Shown: positions 26,407 to 37,046 of the stretch, in pieces
Layout: each line of letters starts with the position of its first letter
Numbering within the stretch: the stretch's first letter is position 1
Assembly: GCA_951802115.1 (NCBI GenBank)
Contig: CATOPL010000003.1
Span: 186,001 to 250,000 of the forward strand
DNA length: 64,000 nucleotides
Source: an uncultured Lachnospiraceae bacterium
GTDB taxonomy: Bacteria > Bacillota > Clostridia > Lachnospirales > Lachnospiraceae
Direction: 5' to 3'
Notes under the pieces: generated by a model
Seen by the model: the letters and a program-made list of their open reading frames with translations, nothing else
Told to the model about the DNA's origin: nothing
Databases searched by the model: none
Made by a program: the position numbers and the translations under genes

Positions 26407-27252
26407 TTAAAGCAGCAGTCCCAGACTGTCAATCTGCCGCTCCTGCTCTTCACAGCTGACGATCGTATAAAGCCTGGTCGTATCTATGCTGGAATGTCCC
26501 AAAAGATCAGCCAGATGACAGACATCCCGCTCTGATTGATAGTAGGTAACAGCAAACAGATGTCTGAGATTATGCGGAAACACTTTATCCTTGTCCACCC
26601 CCGCGTCATCGCAGAGCTTTTTCATAGAATGAAAAATATTGCTTCTATCCAGCGGTTTTCCGTTTCGGGTAATAAAGATGCTTCCGGAACGGATATTTTC
26701 CGCCTGTACATAGCGGATCAGCTGCCGACACAGTTTTGCAGGCAGAAGTACCGTACGCGTTTTTCCTTTGAGCGACACGACCGCACGCCTGTCATACAAC
26801 GATTCTACAGTCACAAAAGGAAGCTCGCTGATTCGGATACCGGTGGCGCAGATTGTCTGGATCAGCATACAAAGCTGTTGGTTCCCTCTGTTTCTGGCCG
26901 TCTTTACAAGACTGATATATTCTTCTTTGGTCAACTCCCGTTCTCTGGCCCGAAATGCTTTTTTCTGCACTTTGAAAGCTCTGACCGTATATTCTGCGCA
27001 TCCTGCCGCCCGCAGAAAACAGTTTACTGCCGCCAGCTTGGAATTGGCGCTTGTAACAGCATAATTTTTTGCCAGCGACTGTTTGTAGGAAATGACCATA
27101 CTTTTGGTAAGCATTCTGCCTTCTCCCATCTCTTTTAAAAACTGTTCTGTATCTCTCAAATATTTCTCGATCGTTGCCCGGCTCTTTTCTCCGGCTACCA
27201 TCTTTTCTTTAAACATCAGCAGCATTTTTGCCCGGTTAATCCTCCGTTCCAT
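26407..27252 (-). CDS. Tyrosine recombinase/integrase (Xer-like), putative inversion enzyme
   Basis: C-terminal catalytic motifs ATGIRISEL, HNLRHLFAVTYYQ, LGHSSIDTTRLYTIV; SAM-like N-terminal domain; AAAGGAGG RBS. Confidence 0.93.
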   Translation of the reverse strand: MERRINRAKMLLMFKEKMVAGEKSRATIEKYLRDTEQFLKEMGEGRMLTKSMVISYKQSLAKNYAVTSANSKLAAVNCFLRAAGCAEYTVRAFKVQKKAFRARERELTKEEYISLVKTARNRGNQQLCMLIQTICATGIRISELPFVTVESLYDRRAVVSLKGKTRTVLLPAKLCRQLIRYVQAENIRSGSIFITRNGKPLDRSNIFHSMKKLCDDAGVDKDKVFPHNLRHLFAVTYYQSERDVCHLADLLGHSSIDTTRLYTIVSCEEQERQIDSLGLLL

Positions 27253-27330
27253 TATCATTTTCCTCCTTTTGGCATTTATTATGGCACCAAATCCATAAAA
27301 TATAGCCAGAGTGTGTTCCATATAAAACAA

Positions 27331-27415
27331 AGAATCCTTCTTCGCAGGATTCTCCGCCTGCGGCGGGTCGCTTCAGCGACATGATTCTCTTCCGCCGCAG
27401 TGCGATCCCCGCGGA
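27331..27415. repeat. Nested palindrome cluster
   Basis: AGAATCC/GGATTCT; TCCGC/GCGGA; CTGCGGCGG/CCGCCGCAG; GTCGCT-TC-AGCGAC. Confidence 0.7.
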
Positions 27416-27424
27416 GCGTTTTTG

Positions 27425-27451
27425 TATCATAGGACGCACTTTCCTATGATA
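27425..27451. repeat. Perfect 10-bp hairpin
   Basis: TATCATAGGA-cgcactt-TCCTATGATA. Confidence 0.75.
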
Positions 27452-27458
27452 TAAAAAA

Positions 27459-27536
27459 CTGCCGCAAAATGTATTCCTGTTCTGCCATCAGCGATGATCA
27501 TGCTGATCTCAGGAGCAGGAGCGCATTTTGCGGCAG
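27459..27536. repeat. CTGCYGCAAAAT-type dispersed palindrome, copy 1
   Basis: CTGCCGCAAAATG...CATTTTGCGGCAG with inner ATCAGC/GCTGAT. Confidence 0.8.
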
Positions 27537-27660
27537 CCTTCCTGTACTACTTCTTGGACTGTATGACATCGATTCCTGAGCAAACTGTCGCCACCCATCC
27601 GACATCAGGATCAGGCACGCTTTCTCTCAAGATGAATACAGCACTGTACTTGATATAATA

Positions 27661-29592
27661 TTAAAACTCAAATATGGCAATTCCATACGGAGACAGCGGA
27701 TAATCCACGTAGAATTTCTGTCCGTCACACTCGCCTTTTTTTGCCTCATAGATCTCCGGTTTCTTGCGTCCATTTCCACCGAATTCTTCCGCGTCACCGT
27801 CCAGTACCAGTTTATATTTCTTTTTCTTCGGCACACCCACCCGGTAATCTGCACGCTCCATGGGCGTAAAATTTATCACAAACAGAAGATTCTTTCTCTT
27901 TGTCTTACTGTAGCGCACAAAGCTGAAAATACTGCGGAAGCAATCATCCGCATTGATCCACCGAAATCCGTCCCAGCTGTCGTCCTGCTCATACAGACAG
28001 CGGTATTTCTTATACATATGAAGCAGCGCCTTTACCAGATTCTGTACCTGCTGGTGCCTTTCTTCTTTCAGCAGAAACCAGTCCAGTTCTCTTGCTTCGC
28101 TCCATTCCTGAAGCTGCGCAAATTCATTTCCCATAAACAACAGCTTCTTGCCCGGATGACCGAACATAAATGTATATCCGGCGCGCAGATTTGCGAATTT
28201 GTCATCCAGATATCCCGGCATCTTGTTTAACATGGAACATTTCAGATGCACCACTTCATCATGAGACAGGACCAGAATATAATTTTCACTGCACGCATAA
28301 CTCATGGCAAAAGTCATCTTGTTATGATTGTCTTTGCGGAAATACGGATCCAGCTTCATGTACTCCAGGAAATCGTTCATCCAGCCCATATTCCACTTGA
28401 AATTAAACCCAAGTCCATCCTCTTCTGGATCTTTGGTCACTCCCGGCCACGCCGTCGATTCCTCAGCGATGATCATGGAACCGTCCTTACGCCCTTTGAT
28501 GATGGAATTCAGATGTTTGAAAAACCAGATCGCCTCCAGGTTCTGATTCCCGCCGTATTTGTTCGGCAGCCACTGTCCGTCCTGTTTTCCGTAATCCAGA
28601 TAGAGCATGGAAGCGACTGCATCCACACGCAGACCGTCAATATGATAATGCGTAAGCCAGTACAGTGCATTGGCAATCAAAAAATTGCGGACTTCGGATT
28701 TTTCATAATTGAAAATTTTTGTGCCCCAGTCCGGGTGCTCTCCCCGGCGGCTGTCCGGATGCTCATAGAGAGGCGTACCGTCAAAATTCGCCAGTCCGTA
28801 GCCATCTCTTGGAAAATGTGCCGGCACCCAGTCCAGAATCACTCCAATGTTGTGTTTGTGCAGATAATCGATCAGATACTGAAAATCTGCCGGAGTACCG
28901 TGTCTGGAGGTAGGCGCAAAATATCCGGTCACCTGATATCCCCAGGATCCATCAAACGGATGTTCTGCTATACCCATCAGCTCCACATGTGTATAGCCCA
29001 TATCTTTCACATATTTGGTCAGCTCTGCCGCAAATTCTCTGTAATTATAGTAACCGTCTTCTCCCTCCTCATGAGGATGCCGTCTCCAGGAACCCGGATG
29101 CACTTCATAGATAGACATCGCTGCTCTGGGACCGTCCCAGCTTTTGCGCTTCTCCATCCACTTCTCATCATGCCAGGTAAAATGATCGATGTCCGCCACA
29201 ATCGAAGCATTCCCCGGACGCTTTTCCGCATAAAATGCAAACGGATCCGCTTTATACAGGTATTCTCCCGACTGTGTCTCTATCAGATATTTGTACATGC
29301 TGCCTTCTTTGAGTTCCGGGATAAACACCTCATAAATACCAAGCGGCTCCAGACGGGTCATTCTGTATCCGTCCGATCCCCAGCGGTTAAACTCTCCCAC
29401 CACACGCACATCTTTGGCATTCGGAGCCCATACTGCAAAGTAAACGCCCTTTTCTCCGTTTTGCTCCGCCGGATGCGCTCCCAGCTTTTTATAGATCTCA
29501 TAGTGCGTCCCTTCCCCAAACAGATACTGATCCATATCCGTTATTGCACACCACGGCCGTTCTGCTGCTTTTTTCGATGTCTTCTTCCCCAT
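27661..29592 (-). CDS. glgB: 1,4-alpha-glucan branching enzyme
   Basis: GH13 motifs YTHVELMGIAEHPFDGSWGYQVTGYFAPTSR, GLRVDAVASMLYLDYG, EESTAWPGVT, LSHDEVVH. Confidence 0.97.
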   Translation of the reverse strand: MGKKTSKKAAERPWCAITDMDQYLFGEGTHYEIYKKLGAHPAEQNGEKGVYFAVWAPNAKDVRVVGEFNRWGSDGYRMTRLEPLGIYEVFIPELKEGSMYKYLIETQSGEYLYKADPFAFYAEKRPGNASIVADIDHFTWHDEKWMEKRKSWDGPRAAMSIYEVHPGSWRRHPHEEGEDGYYNYREFAAELTKYVKDMGYTHVELMGIAEHPFDGSWGYQVTGYFAPTSRHGTPADFQYLIDYLHKHNIGVILDWVPAHFPRDGYGLANFDGTPLYEHPDSRRGEHPDWGTKIFNYEKSEVRNFLIANALYWLTHYHIDGLRVDAVASMLYLDYGKQDGQWLPNKYGGNQNLEAIWFFKHLNSIIKGRKDGSMIIAEESTAWPGVTKDPEEDGLGFNFKWNMGWMNDFLEYMKLDPYFRKDNHNKMTFAMSYACSENYILVLSHDEVVHLKCSMLNKMPGYLDDKFANLRAGYTFMFGHPGKKLLFMGNEFAQLQEWSEARELDWFLLKEERHQQVQNLVKALLHMYKKYRCLYEQDDSWDGFRWINADDCFRSIFSFVRYSKTKRKNLLFVINFTPMERADYRVGVPKKKKYKLVLDGDAEEFGGNGRKKPEIYEAKKGECDGQKFYVDYPLSPYGIAIFEF

Positions 29593-29792
29593 AAGTCTTC
29601 TCCTCCACGGGGCTGTCGCAAAACACAGCTCCGGCCGGATATCCCGACAGCCCGCTTTTCTCTAAATGATAGCCCTATTTTATCACATTCTGCTGTATTT
29701 TCACACCCCAAAATTGAATCTTATAGTGATTTTGTTGACCTCTGACTGCCGGCTGTCGACAAATCTCCTGTCGAAAACGCTGCACAGACGCC

Positions 29793-29853
29793 ATGGCCGT
29801 CCTGTTTATCCTCAAAAATAAATAAAAGCGTCCAAACCATCTGTCTGAACGCT
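29793..29853 (+). pseudogene. Possible remnant of a holin-like toxin 3' end plus terminator
   Basis: MAVLFILKNK* tail followed by AGCGTCCA...TGAACGCT hairpin and TGTTTTTAGTCGAGGTACGATGT; N-terminus absent. Confidence 0.3.
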
Positions 29854-30086
29854 GTTGTTTTTAGTCGAGGTACGATGTCCGCTTGCGCATTGACGGAGCA
29901 CCGCCCCCATTTGTAAGTCACCAAAACCATTCACTCTTCTTCATCGGGAATGAAAAACTCCGGTAGAACTTCTATGCATACAATATAACAGAAAATTGTG
30001 TACAAAATATGGGAAATCCGTAAAGAAATCATAAAATCCCGGACAAAATCTTTATAATTCCTTCATGGTATAAAATTCCTCCCGCT

Positions 30087-30314
30087 TTATTTTGTCAGTT
30101 CCCGAAGTTCCTGCAGAAGCTCCAGATCTGACTGCTGTACTTTAATATTGGAAGTCACGGGACTTTCTCCCGGTCTGGTAACCTGTATCTCTATAACGGT
30201 TCCTTCCTCTATTCCTTTTGTGAAAACAGCATTTAAAAACGCCACAAATTTGGGATGATTATCCGTAAAACGTTTTTTTGCGCTCATAATTTTCATAATT
30301 GATGCCGGATTCAT
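30087..30314 (-). CDS. Conserved small hypothetical protein
   Basis: 75-aa ORF MNPASIMKIMSAKKRFTDNHPKFVAFLNAVF with RBS AGGAGG. Confidence 0.75.
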   Translation of the reverse strand: MNPASIMKIMSAKKRFTDNHPKFVAFLNAVFTKGIEEGTVIEIQVTRPGESPVTSNIKVQQSDLELLQELRELTK

Positions 30315-30337
30315 ACAAAGCCTCCTGTTGAGAATTT

Positions 30338-30733
30338 TTATTTACTTTTCAGATCTGACTTGATCTGCGTAGAACTGATCTCGGGAGTCCGGGGCAGATA
30401 GATCACCTCTGCTCCCTCCTCTTCCAGAAAATCAAACTTTCCCTGCCAGTCATCTCCCATTACAAATGCATCCACATGGTATTCATGAATATCCGTTCGT
30501 TTCTGCTCCCAGCAGGTTTCCGGAATTACCAGATCCACATAGCGGATCGCCTCCAGAAGCATCTTCCGTTCCTCAAAAGAAAAATAACATCTTTTCTGCT
30601 TTTCTTTCCAGTTAAATTCGTCTGTAGACAGAGCCACAATCAGATAATCTCCCTGTGCCCTGGCTCTGCGCAGCAGATTGATATGCCCGTAATGCAGCAG
30701 ATCAAACGTTCCGTAAGTGATTACTCTTTTCAT
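30338..30733 (-). CDS. tagD: Glycerol-3-phosphate cytidylyltransferase
   Basis: VITYGTFDLLHYGHINLLRRA, EISSTQIKSDL motifs. Confidence 0.93.
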   Translation of the reverse strand: MKRVITYGTFDLLHYGHINLLRRARAQGDYLIVALSTDEFNWKEKQKRCYFSFEERKMLLEAIRYVDLVIPETCWEQKRTDIHEYHVDAFVMGDDWQGKFDFLEEEGAEVIYLPRTPEISSTQIKSDLKSK

Positions 30734-30762
30734 AGAATCAGATATTCCCCCTTTTTCTGTCG

Positions 30763-32835
30763 TTATTCTTCATCCCTCTGTCTCTCTTCATACACGGCAA
30801 ATGCCAGATCAGCATCCGGTACTTTCCCGGACGCGTACAGCGCTCCTTCCTTATACATATCCCAGCCCCCGGTCCGGTAGTACAGAAAATCCGTCTTTAC
30901 CGCGCAGTCCGGATTTTTCAGACTGACAAGAATCTGGTACTCCTGCTCCCGGTCCGGAGTCACCTTTTCAAAAGATATCGTAAAAGCATCCATACACGGC
31001 GCCGCCGCTCCCACGATCTCGCCGGAAGCCACCGCCGTTCCGCTCTCGTCCAGAATCTGCAGTTCATAGACAGAATCATTGGCCGCTCCGTCCCAGTTCG
31101 CCACCCAGATATCCACATGATCAAACGCCTTTTTCGTCCGAAATGTCTGCATAAAACTGTCCTGGAGCACCAGACTGCCGCCGGTCTCCTGGTCCTGAAG
31201 CACCGCGTACTCCCGCACCGGCATGTCCGCTTTCTGTACCAGCCATATCACACCCGCCAGTATCGCCCCCAGAGCCGCCGCTGAAATTCCCGGCAAAAAA
31301 CGAACGCCCGGATATCTTTTTGACAGACCGGACAGACGCTTTGAAACACCGCACATTCCGTCTGATGCCCAGATCAGAAGCATCAGCATAAACGGAATAC
31401 TGTAGGCATGATCCACTTCCCAGATCAGATAGAACAGATACGCGCCGCAAATATTAAAGGCAAAAATGTCCAGAAGGCTTCTCTGTCCGCAGAATACACG
31501 CAGCAGAAATCCCAGAAGCACAAGTCCGGACAGCATTCCGTGAAATCCGTGCGCATAGACTGCCAGATAATCGCTTCTTCCCCCGTTTACATACTTCTGT
31601 ATCCATGAGGTTCTGCTCATGGTCCGAAACAGCGAATAATAATCATCGGTTCCGTCTGAAAATGCAACCCTCATCTTGTTCCTGAACAGTGTCAAAAGCC
31701 CGCCGGCTCCCATTTCTTTCAGCCGTTCTTTTAGAAGTGCAAGGTCTGCATCCAGCTGTTCTTCTTTTGTATCAAAAGAACCTGTATATGCATCATCCGC
31801 GCTGTTATACTGACCTTCTCCCTGAGCGCTCATCATAATCCAGTGCACTGCCGGATATCCGGTCTCTGAGGGATCAAAGCCCGCGTATGCGCGTTCCGCC
31901 TGGCCGTATACGACCAGCGTTAGTACTACACCTGCCAGCGCTGAAAGAAAACTCACCGCTTCTTTTGATGTATGAATGTTCCTGAGTCTGAGCAGCGCAT
32001 AAATGAAAATTGATATCGCTGTCAGAATCACGGTTGCTCTGATTTTAAATCCTGCAGCCAGCACAATCCCCATAAACAGGTAAAGGATACACCGTTTCCA
32101 TAAAACTGCCTGTTCTCCCGCCTGATCAAAAAGCCATACTGCTCCCATGGAAAAAGCCAGTGATATCGTAGAAGTATAATACATCTGCCCCAGCAGATAC
32201 CAGAGTGGATTCAGAAGGAGCAGAAACAGCAGAAAAAAAGCGTTCCTTGCCGAACGGTATTTACAGTACAGACGGAATGTACAGAAAAGCCCGATGTTCA
32301 TGAACATCAGGTTCACAACTTTTATAAATTCCATCCAGCAGTCTTTGGGAATCCTCAAAACCGAAGCCAGCTTAAGCCAGAAACAGGTAAACAGACAAAG
32401 CGGTATATTATTCGGGTATTTCATAAAATACTGTTTAAAATGTGTCTGCGCGATCGTCTCCCTGTCCAGCAGCATCACGGCCGTATCAAAAATCTTCAGA
32501 TGATCGTGACGAAGAGAGGTTTTAACAGTAAGAACCATTGTCACCTGAAATACTGCCATTACCGTCAAAAACACCGGCACAGTCAGGTTCCGGCGCTCTT
32601 CCAGATACGGAATCAGCTTTTGAAACATCCCCGTGAAAAACAGACACAAAAACAGGCCCGTCCCCAATAAAAACAGCAAAACCATCCTGCCCTGCAGAAC
32701 TTTCCCGACCGCATCGGCGTACTGCAGCGTGTCCAGAGCTCCGTAAAAAATATATGCGCTTATGGGAATCAGCAGTACGAACAGCAGAATATACACCGTT
32801 TTTCTGCATCCGTTCCAGATACCCGGCCCGCTCAT
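30763..32835 (-). CDS. Multi-TM membrane glycosyltransferase (PMT/GT39-like)
   Basis: 690 aa with many TM helices, large periplasmic-type C-terminus. Confidence 0.7.
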   Translation of the reverse strand: MSGPGIWNGCRKTVYILLFVLLIPISAYIFYGALDTLQYADAVGKVLQGRMVLLFLLGTGLFLCLFFTGMFQKLIPYLEERRNLTVPVFLTVMAVFQVTMVLTVKTSLRHDHLKIFDTAVMLLDRETIAQTHFKQYFMKYPNNIPLCLFTCFWLKLASVLRIPKDCWMEFIKVVNLMFMNIGLFCTFRLYCKYRSARNAFFLLFLLLLNPLWYLLGQMYYTSTISLAFSMGAVWLFDQAGEQAVLWKRCILYLFMGIVLAAGFKIRATVILTAISIFIYALLRLRNIHTSKEAVSFLSALAGVVLTLVVYGQAERAYAGFDPSETGYPAVHWIMMSAQGEGQYNSADDAYTGSFDTKEEQLDADLALLKERLKEMGAGGLLTLFRNKMRVAFSDGTDDYYSLFRTMSRTSWIQKYVNGGRSDYLAVYAHGFHGMLSGLVLLGFLLRVFCGQRSLLDIFAFNICGAYLFYLIWEVDHAYSIPFMLMLLIWASDGMCGVSKRLSGLSKRYPGVRFLPGISAAALGAILAGVIWLVQKADMPVREYAVLQDQETGGSLVLQDSFMQTFRTKKAFDHVDIWVANWDGAANDSVYELQILDESGTAVASGEIVGAAAPCMDAFTISFEKVTPDREQEYQILVSLKNPDCAVKTDFLYYRTGGWDMYKEGALYASGKVPDADLAFAVYEERQRDEE

Positions 32836-33683
32836 TCCATTCCTTCCGGCAGGAAGATCTCTCCCTCAAACACCACCTCAGCGCTTCCTGTCATATAGAC
32901 GCAGTTGTCCGCTTCGTTCCATTCGATCTCCAGATCTCCGCCCAGAAGTTCCACTGTCACTTTTCTGCTGCAGTATCCATTCAGATTTGCCGCCACCACA
33001 GCCGCGCAGGCTCCTGTCCCGCAGGCATACGTCTCGCAGGCTCCTCTCTCCCACACGCGCATCTCCATCCGGTCATCCGAAAGCACTCTGATAAATTCCG
33101 TATTTGTCCTCTGTGGAAAACGCCTGTGATGCTCAAAAAAAGGACCCGTCTTTTCCAGATCAAATTCTTTTACCGGTGTATCGATAAAAATCACTGCATG
33201 CGGATTTCCCATCGACACACAGGTCATTTTCCACTCTTTGCCACACACCTCTATCGGCTCCATGACAACCGGCTCTTTTTCTGCCTCCACAGGGATCCGT
33301 TCCGGCGTCAGAACGGGTTCTCCCATATTTACTCTTACCTTTGTCACCCGTCCGTCTTCCATGATCAACGTCAGATATTTGATTCCTGCCAGTGTTTCTA
33401 TTGATATCTCATTCTTTTCTGTCAGCCCGTAATCCCGCACATACTTTCCCACACAGCGGATCCCGTTTCCGCACATCTCTCCTCTGGAACCATCCGCATT
33501 GTACATATCCATCCGAAAATCCGCCGTCTGCGAACTTCCGATCAGGATCAGTCCGTCTGAACCGATTCCAAAATGCCGGTCGCTTACGAATTTCGCCACA
33601 GCCTCCGGATTCTTCAGATTTTTTCTGGTACAGTTCACATAGACATAATCATTACCGATTCCCTGCATCTTTGTAAATTTCAT
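32832..33683 (-). CDS. dapF: Diaminopimelate epimerase
   Basis: [45 protein letters not shown] motifs; start MKFTKM at 33683. Confidence 0.96.
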   Translation of the reverse strand: MKFTKMQGIGNDYVYVNCTRKNLKNPEAVAKFVSDRHFGIGSDGLILIGSSQTADFRMDMYNADGSRGEMCGNGIRCVGKYVRDYGLTEKNEISIETLAGIKYLTLIMEDGRVTKVRVNMGEPVLTPERIPVEAEKEPVVMEPIEVCGKEWKMTCVSMGNPHAVIFIDTPVKEFDLEKTGPFFEHHRRFPQRTNTEFIRVLSDDRMEMRVWERGACETYACGTGACAAVVAANLNGYCSRKVTVELLGGDLEIEWNEADNCVYMTGSAEVVFEGEIFLPEGME

Positions 33684-33825
33684 GCCGCAGCCTCCTTGCT
33701 TCTTCCGACATAATATAAGTCTGCCGGAAATTCCCTTTTTCTTTCCATAAATATAGCAACTGAAATTTCCTTTGTCAAGAAAGCTTCCCTCTGCATAGTC
33801 TATAACAGGAAAGGAGCTGAAAAAG

Positions 33826-34110
33826 ATGAACAGTTGTATCTGGATTTTACTGCTTTTGTTCTGCTGCAACGGCAGCAGCGGAAGCAACAGCAATGGATGC
33901 GGTAACAGATGCTGCAATCATGGATGCGGTAACAACAGATGCTGCAGCAGCGAATGCGGAGGCAGCAGCAATAACTGTGACTGCGACTGCGGAACGAACA
34001 ACAACGATGGATGCGGCTGCGACAATGAACAGCCTGTACGTCCGATCATGCCGCCGCCACCGCCACGGCCTCCACGGCCGCCTTATGAAGACTGCGGATG
34101 TAATAATTAA
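33826..34110 (+). CDS. Small Cys/Gly/Asn-rich protein with polyproline tail
   Basis: 94 aa, CC pairs and CGC motifs, [21 protein letters not shown]. Confidence 0.7.
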   Translation: MNSCIWILLLLFCCNGSSGSNSNGCGNRCCNHGCGNNRCCSSECGGSSNNCDCDCGTNNNDGCGCDNEQPVRPIMPPPPPRPPRPPYEDCGCNN

Positions 34111-34145
34111 ACCTCCTGAAAAGAACAGCAAGATAAGAAGAGGAA

Positions 34146-34205
34146 CTGCCGCAAAAAACAACCGGCTGTCGTCAAAAGCGCCGACAGCTTCACATTTTGC
34201 GGCAG
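34146..34205. repeat. CTGCYGCAAAAT-type dispersed palindrome, copy 2
   Basis: CTGCCGCAAAA...TTTTGCGGCAG with inner GCTGTCG/CGACAGC. Confidence 0.75.
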
Positions 34206-35866
34206 TCCCCGTCCTTTTTCTGCCTGAATATCATAAAAATCAGCAGCGGCGCCCCGAGCATAAGCGGATAACCGTACCGCAGAAGAGCCGCAGGACCAAA
34301 AAGGCCCGTAAGCAGATAACTCCAGAAAGGCAGCATCCACAGAAGTTTTTCATATGCCCTTTTCCAGCATACATACAACGCCGCGTAGATCATCAACCAT
34401 ACATAAAATCCCATCGACAAAAGCTCGCAAAGCACCGGTATCTGTCGGAAAGACGCCTCCGTTCCTATGGCTGTATAATACCGGTAAAAAAGAGAAAACA
34501 CCGGAGTCATGCGCACGTGAGGATAAGCCGGATTGTCCGTTTCTATATCAAAACAGACAAATTCCAGATATTCTTCCTCCGTACCCGGATACCAGAAAGC
34601 AGACGCTGTATTCAAAAAAGCATCTATATAGATCTTCTTATTTCTCCATCCGACAGAAAACCAGGTTTTTAAAAACTGCACTTTGTTCTCTTCAAACGCT
34701 TCCGTATGAAAAAGATTTTTCACAGGATCGGACAGGTTGGGCGTATACAGCGCCAGAGTATCTTCCTCCATAACCGGACGGATAATATCCATCTCCTGCG
34801 GGCGGATATCTCCGGTTGCAACATACGTACGCCCCAGCGTCTGCATGAGAACGCTGTAAGCTTCTCTGGCATTCCCAGGTTCCGCCCCCACCAGTCTCAG
34901 AAGCGGCCCGTTGTATATTTGATAAAGCAGAAGCAGCCCCGCCAGAAGCAGAAAAAGCTTTTTCCAAAAACGACGAAGAACCAGCAGGAGAAACGGCATA
35001 CACAACAGAAGCGTGTGAAATCCGTTATTCCTGAATAAAAACAGCAGGACAAAACAAAATCCGCCAGAAAACAGACGACGCCAGCCCGAAAAATATTCCT
35101 GCGGACTGACACACATTTGATAAATCTGCATCACACACAGAACAAAAATGCCGGAAAACAATGTATCCTTCGTGGTATACACCGCCATCAATCCATGAAA
35201 CGGAAGCACACACAGATAGCAGATCGTCCCCGCCTGCAGCCAGCATGGAGCCTTTTCCTGCCGCAAAAATTTCCAGACCCAGGCAAAGATTCCCGACAGC
35301 GCCGCCATCTGCAAAACAGTATAGACAGCCGCAGCCGTATTATCGCTAAAGCCCCAGGATCTTGCCAGAGAAAAGATACCGCACAGAATCCCCGTATGCA
35401 GAAGCGGATGATGGGCAGTCAGCCAGCCGGAAAAAGTCCACCCGATCTGATTGGGCGCGTCCGCAGCAAAGATTCCCGGATAGCCGCCGAGAAATGCGGG
35501 CAGAAAGCTCAGGAAGAACAGCAGCCAGAGCAGGTAAAAACTGTATTTCCAACCCGTCAGCAGCTCCCATATGCGCCGGACACAGCCTGCCTGTTTTGTG
35601 TCCGCCCCCGAACGATCCGACCTTATTCTTCCTGCCAGCCAGTCCGTAAGCAGCAAAAGAAGCAGGACTGCAGCCACACTGAACGGAAGCCTGAGCAGAA
35701 CCCGGTGAATAACCGTTCTGTGCCAGGGATTTTCAGATACTGCCCAGATACTTCCATAATTCTTCAGCATATAACCAAGACGGTCACAAAGGGCAAAAAT
35801 TATGCCGCCTGTGACCGCGAAGACCCATATACGAAGATTTCGAAGGCATTGAAACCTGTTATTCAT
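34190..35866 (-). CDS. Large polytopic membrane protein (DUF6020-like)
   Basis: Multi-TM ORF; start overlaps upstream GT2 stop (ATGAATAA). Confidence 0.7.
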   Translation of the reverse strand: MNNRFQCLRNLRIWVFAVTGGIIFALCDRLGYMLKNYGSIWAVSENPWHRTVIHRVLLRLPFSVAAVLLLLLLTDWLAGRIRSDRSGADTKQAGCVRRIWELLTGWKYSFYLLWLLFFLSFLPAFLGGYPGIFAADAPNQIGWTFSGWLTAHHPLLHTGILCGIFSLARSWGFSDNTAAAVYTVLQMAALSGIFAWVWKFLRQEKAPCWLQAGTICYLCVLPFHGLMAVYTTKDTLFSGIFVLCVMQIYQMCVSPQEYFSGWRRLFSGGFCFVLLFLFRNNGFHTLLLCMPFLLLVLRRFWKKLFLLLAGLLLLYQIYNGPLLRLVGAEPGNAREAYSVLMQTLGRTYVATGDIRPQEMDIIRPVMEEDTLALYTPNLSDPVKNLFHTEAFEENKVQFLKTWFSVGWRNKKIYIDAFLNTASAFWYPGTEEEYLEFVCFDIETDNPAYPHVRMTPVFSLFYRYYTAIGTEASFRQIPVLCELLSMGFYVWLMIYAALYVCWKRAYEKLLWMLPFWSYLLTGLFGPAALLRYGYPLMLGAPLLIFMIFRQKKDGDCRKM

Positions 35867-36803
35867 CTTTGATAAGCTCCTTATAGTGCATGTCCACTCT
35901 GACAAGGCTCATCTCGAACTCCTGCCGGTTCCTCTGCGCAACAGCTGCCAAGATCAGTCCGGCAAATACAGACTGAATCGCCGCCATCAGTGCAAATCCG
36001 CACACGATCAATGTCGGGAACTTGGGAACCAGTCCAGTATGGATATATTCTACCAGCACCGGAAAGAAAAATCCGCCGCTGACAGCCGTCAGCACCAGCG
36101 CCAGAATGCCGAAAAAGTTCATCGGTTTATAATTCCGGTACAGCTTGGAAATACTCATCAGCACTTTTGCCCCGTCTGAATAAGTATTCAGTTTGGACTC
36201 GCTTCCTTCCGGACGGTCCCGGTATTCAATGACCACATTGTCCACCTGCATGTTTTTATCCGCCGCATGAATCGTCATTTCCGTCTCAATCTCAAATCCT
36301 TTGGAAAGAACGGGAAACGTCTTCACAAATTGATAGCTGAACGCCCGGTAGCCGGTCATAATATCTTTGATATCCGTATGGAACAGCCGGTTGATCGTCC
36401 CTCTGACCAGCGAATTGCCAAAATTATGAAACGGGCGCTTGTTCTCCATAAAATACGTGGAGGACAGCCGGTCTCCCACGACCATATCCGCCTGATGTAT
36501 CAGCACCTTGTCCACCATCTCACGGGCATACTCAGCCGGGTATGTGTCATCGCCATCCGTCACAATATACACCTGCGCATCGATCTCGCGGAACATCCGG
36601 CGGATTACATTGCCTTTTCCCTGCAGATATTCATGTCTCACAACAGCTCCTGCTTCCTCTGCCTGCTCCACCGTACGGTCCGACGAATTATTATCGTATA
36701 CATAGACAACCGCCTCCGGCAGTACTTTTTTAAAATCCTGTACTACTTTCTTTACTGTTTTCTCTTCGTTATAACATGGTATTAAAACTGCTATCTGGTC
36801 CAA
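35859..36803 (-). CDS. Family 2 glycosyltransferase (polyprenyl-phosphate glycosyltransferase-like)
   Basis: IAVLIPCYNEEKTVKKVV, YVYDNNSSDRT, VTDGDDTYP motifs, C-terminal TMs. Confidence 0.93.
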   Translation of the reverse strand: MDQIAVLIPCYNEEKTVKKVVQDFKKVLPEAVVYVYDNNSSDRTVEQAEEAGAVVRHEYLQGKGNVIRRMFREIDAQVYIVTDGDDTYPAEYAREMVDKVLIHQADMVVGDRLSSTYFMENKRPFHNFGNSLVRGTINRLFHTDIKDIMTGYRAFSYQFVKTFPVLSKGFEIETEMTIHAADKNMQVDNVVIEYRDRPEGSESKLNTYSDGAKVLMSISKLYRNYKPMNFFGILALVLTAVSGGFFFPVLVEYIHTGLVPKFPTLIVCGFALMAAIQSVFAGLILAAVAQRNRQEFEMSLVRVDMHYKELIKDE

Positions 36804-36997
36804 AATCTCTGTCCTCTGACTGTTTCTCTCTGTTTTTTAATAGTATAACATATCCTTTTCTGTTTTAACAATAGGATTCCTCATATCTGATAAAATTGAT
36901 ACCCGAAACGTGTTTCAAAGCCGTTTTCGTCATCCATGTCAAATGAATCCAGGCCAAAGAATTTTTATTGCCTGTCCACAAGAAATAAAAAAAGGAC

Positions 36998-37026
36998 TTG
37001 TTATGTAGTTTTGAATACTATATAAT
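36998..37026 (+). promoter_or_regulatory. Sigma70-type promoter
   Basis: TTGTTA-17-TATAAT upstream of DUF1836 gene. Confidence 0.65.
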
Positions 37027-37046
37027 AGAGGCAGAGGTGATAGATT

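Noticed and set aside
26253-26453. 66-aa minus ORF inside the invertible segment
   Set aside because: Spans a recombination site and recombinase 3' end, has no RBS; inversion would disrupt it.
26407-27252. Recombinase as part of an integrated phage or ICE
   Set aside because: No phage/ICE genes, att-flanked cargo or tRNA insertion site nearby; position and inverted sites fit a dedicated DNA inversion enzyme better.
28246-29745. 499-aa plus-strand ORF opposite glgB
   Set aside because: Antisense frame to an unambiguous glgB; no domain.
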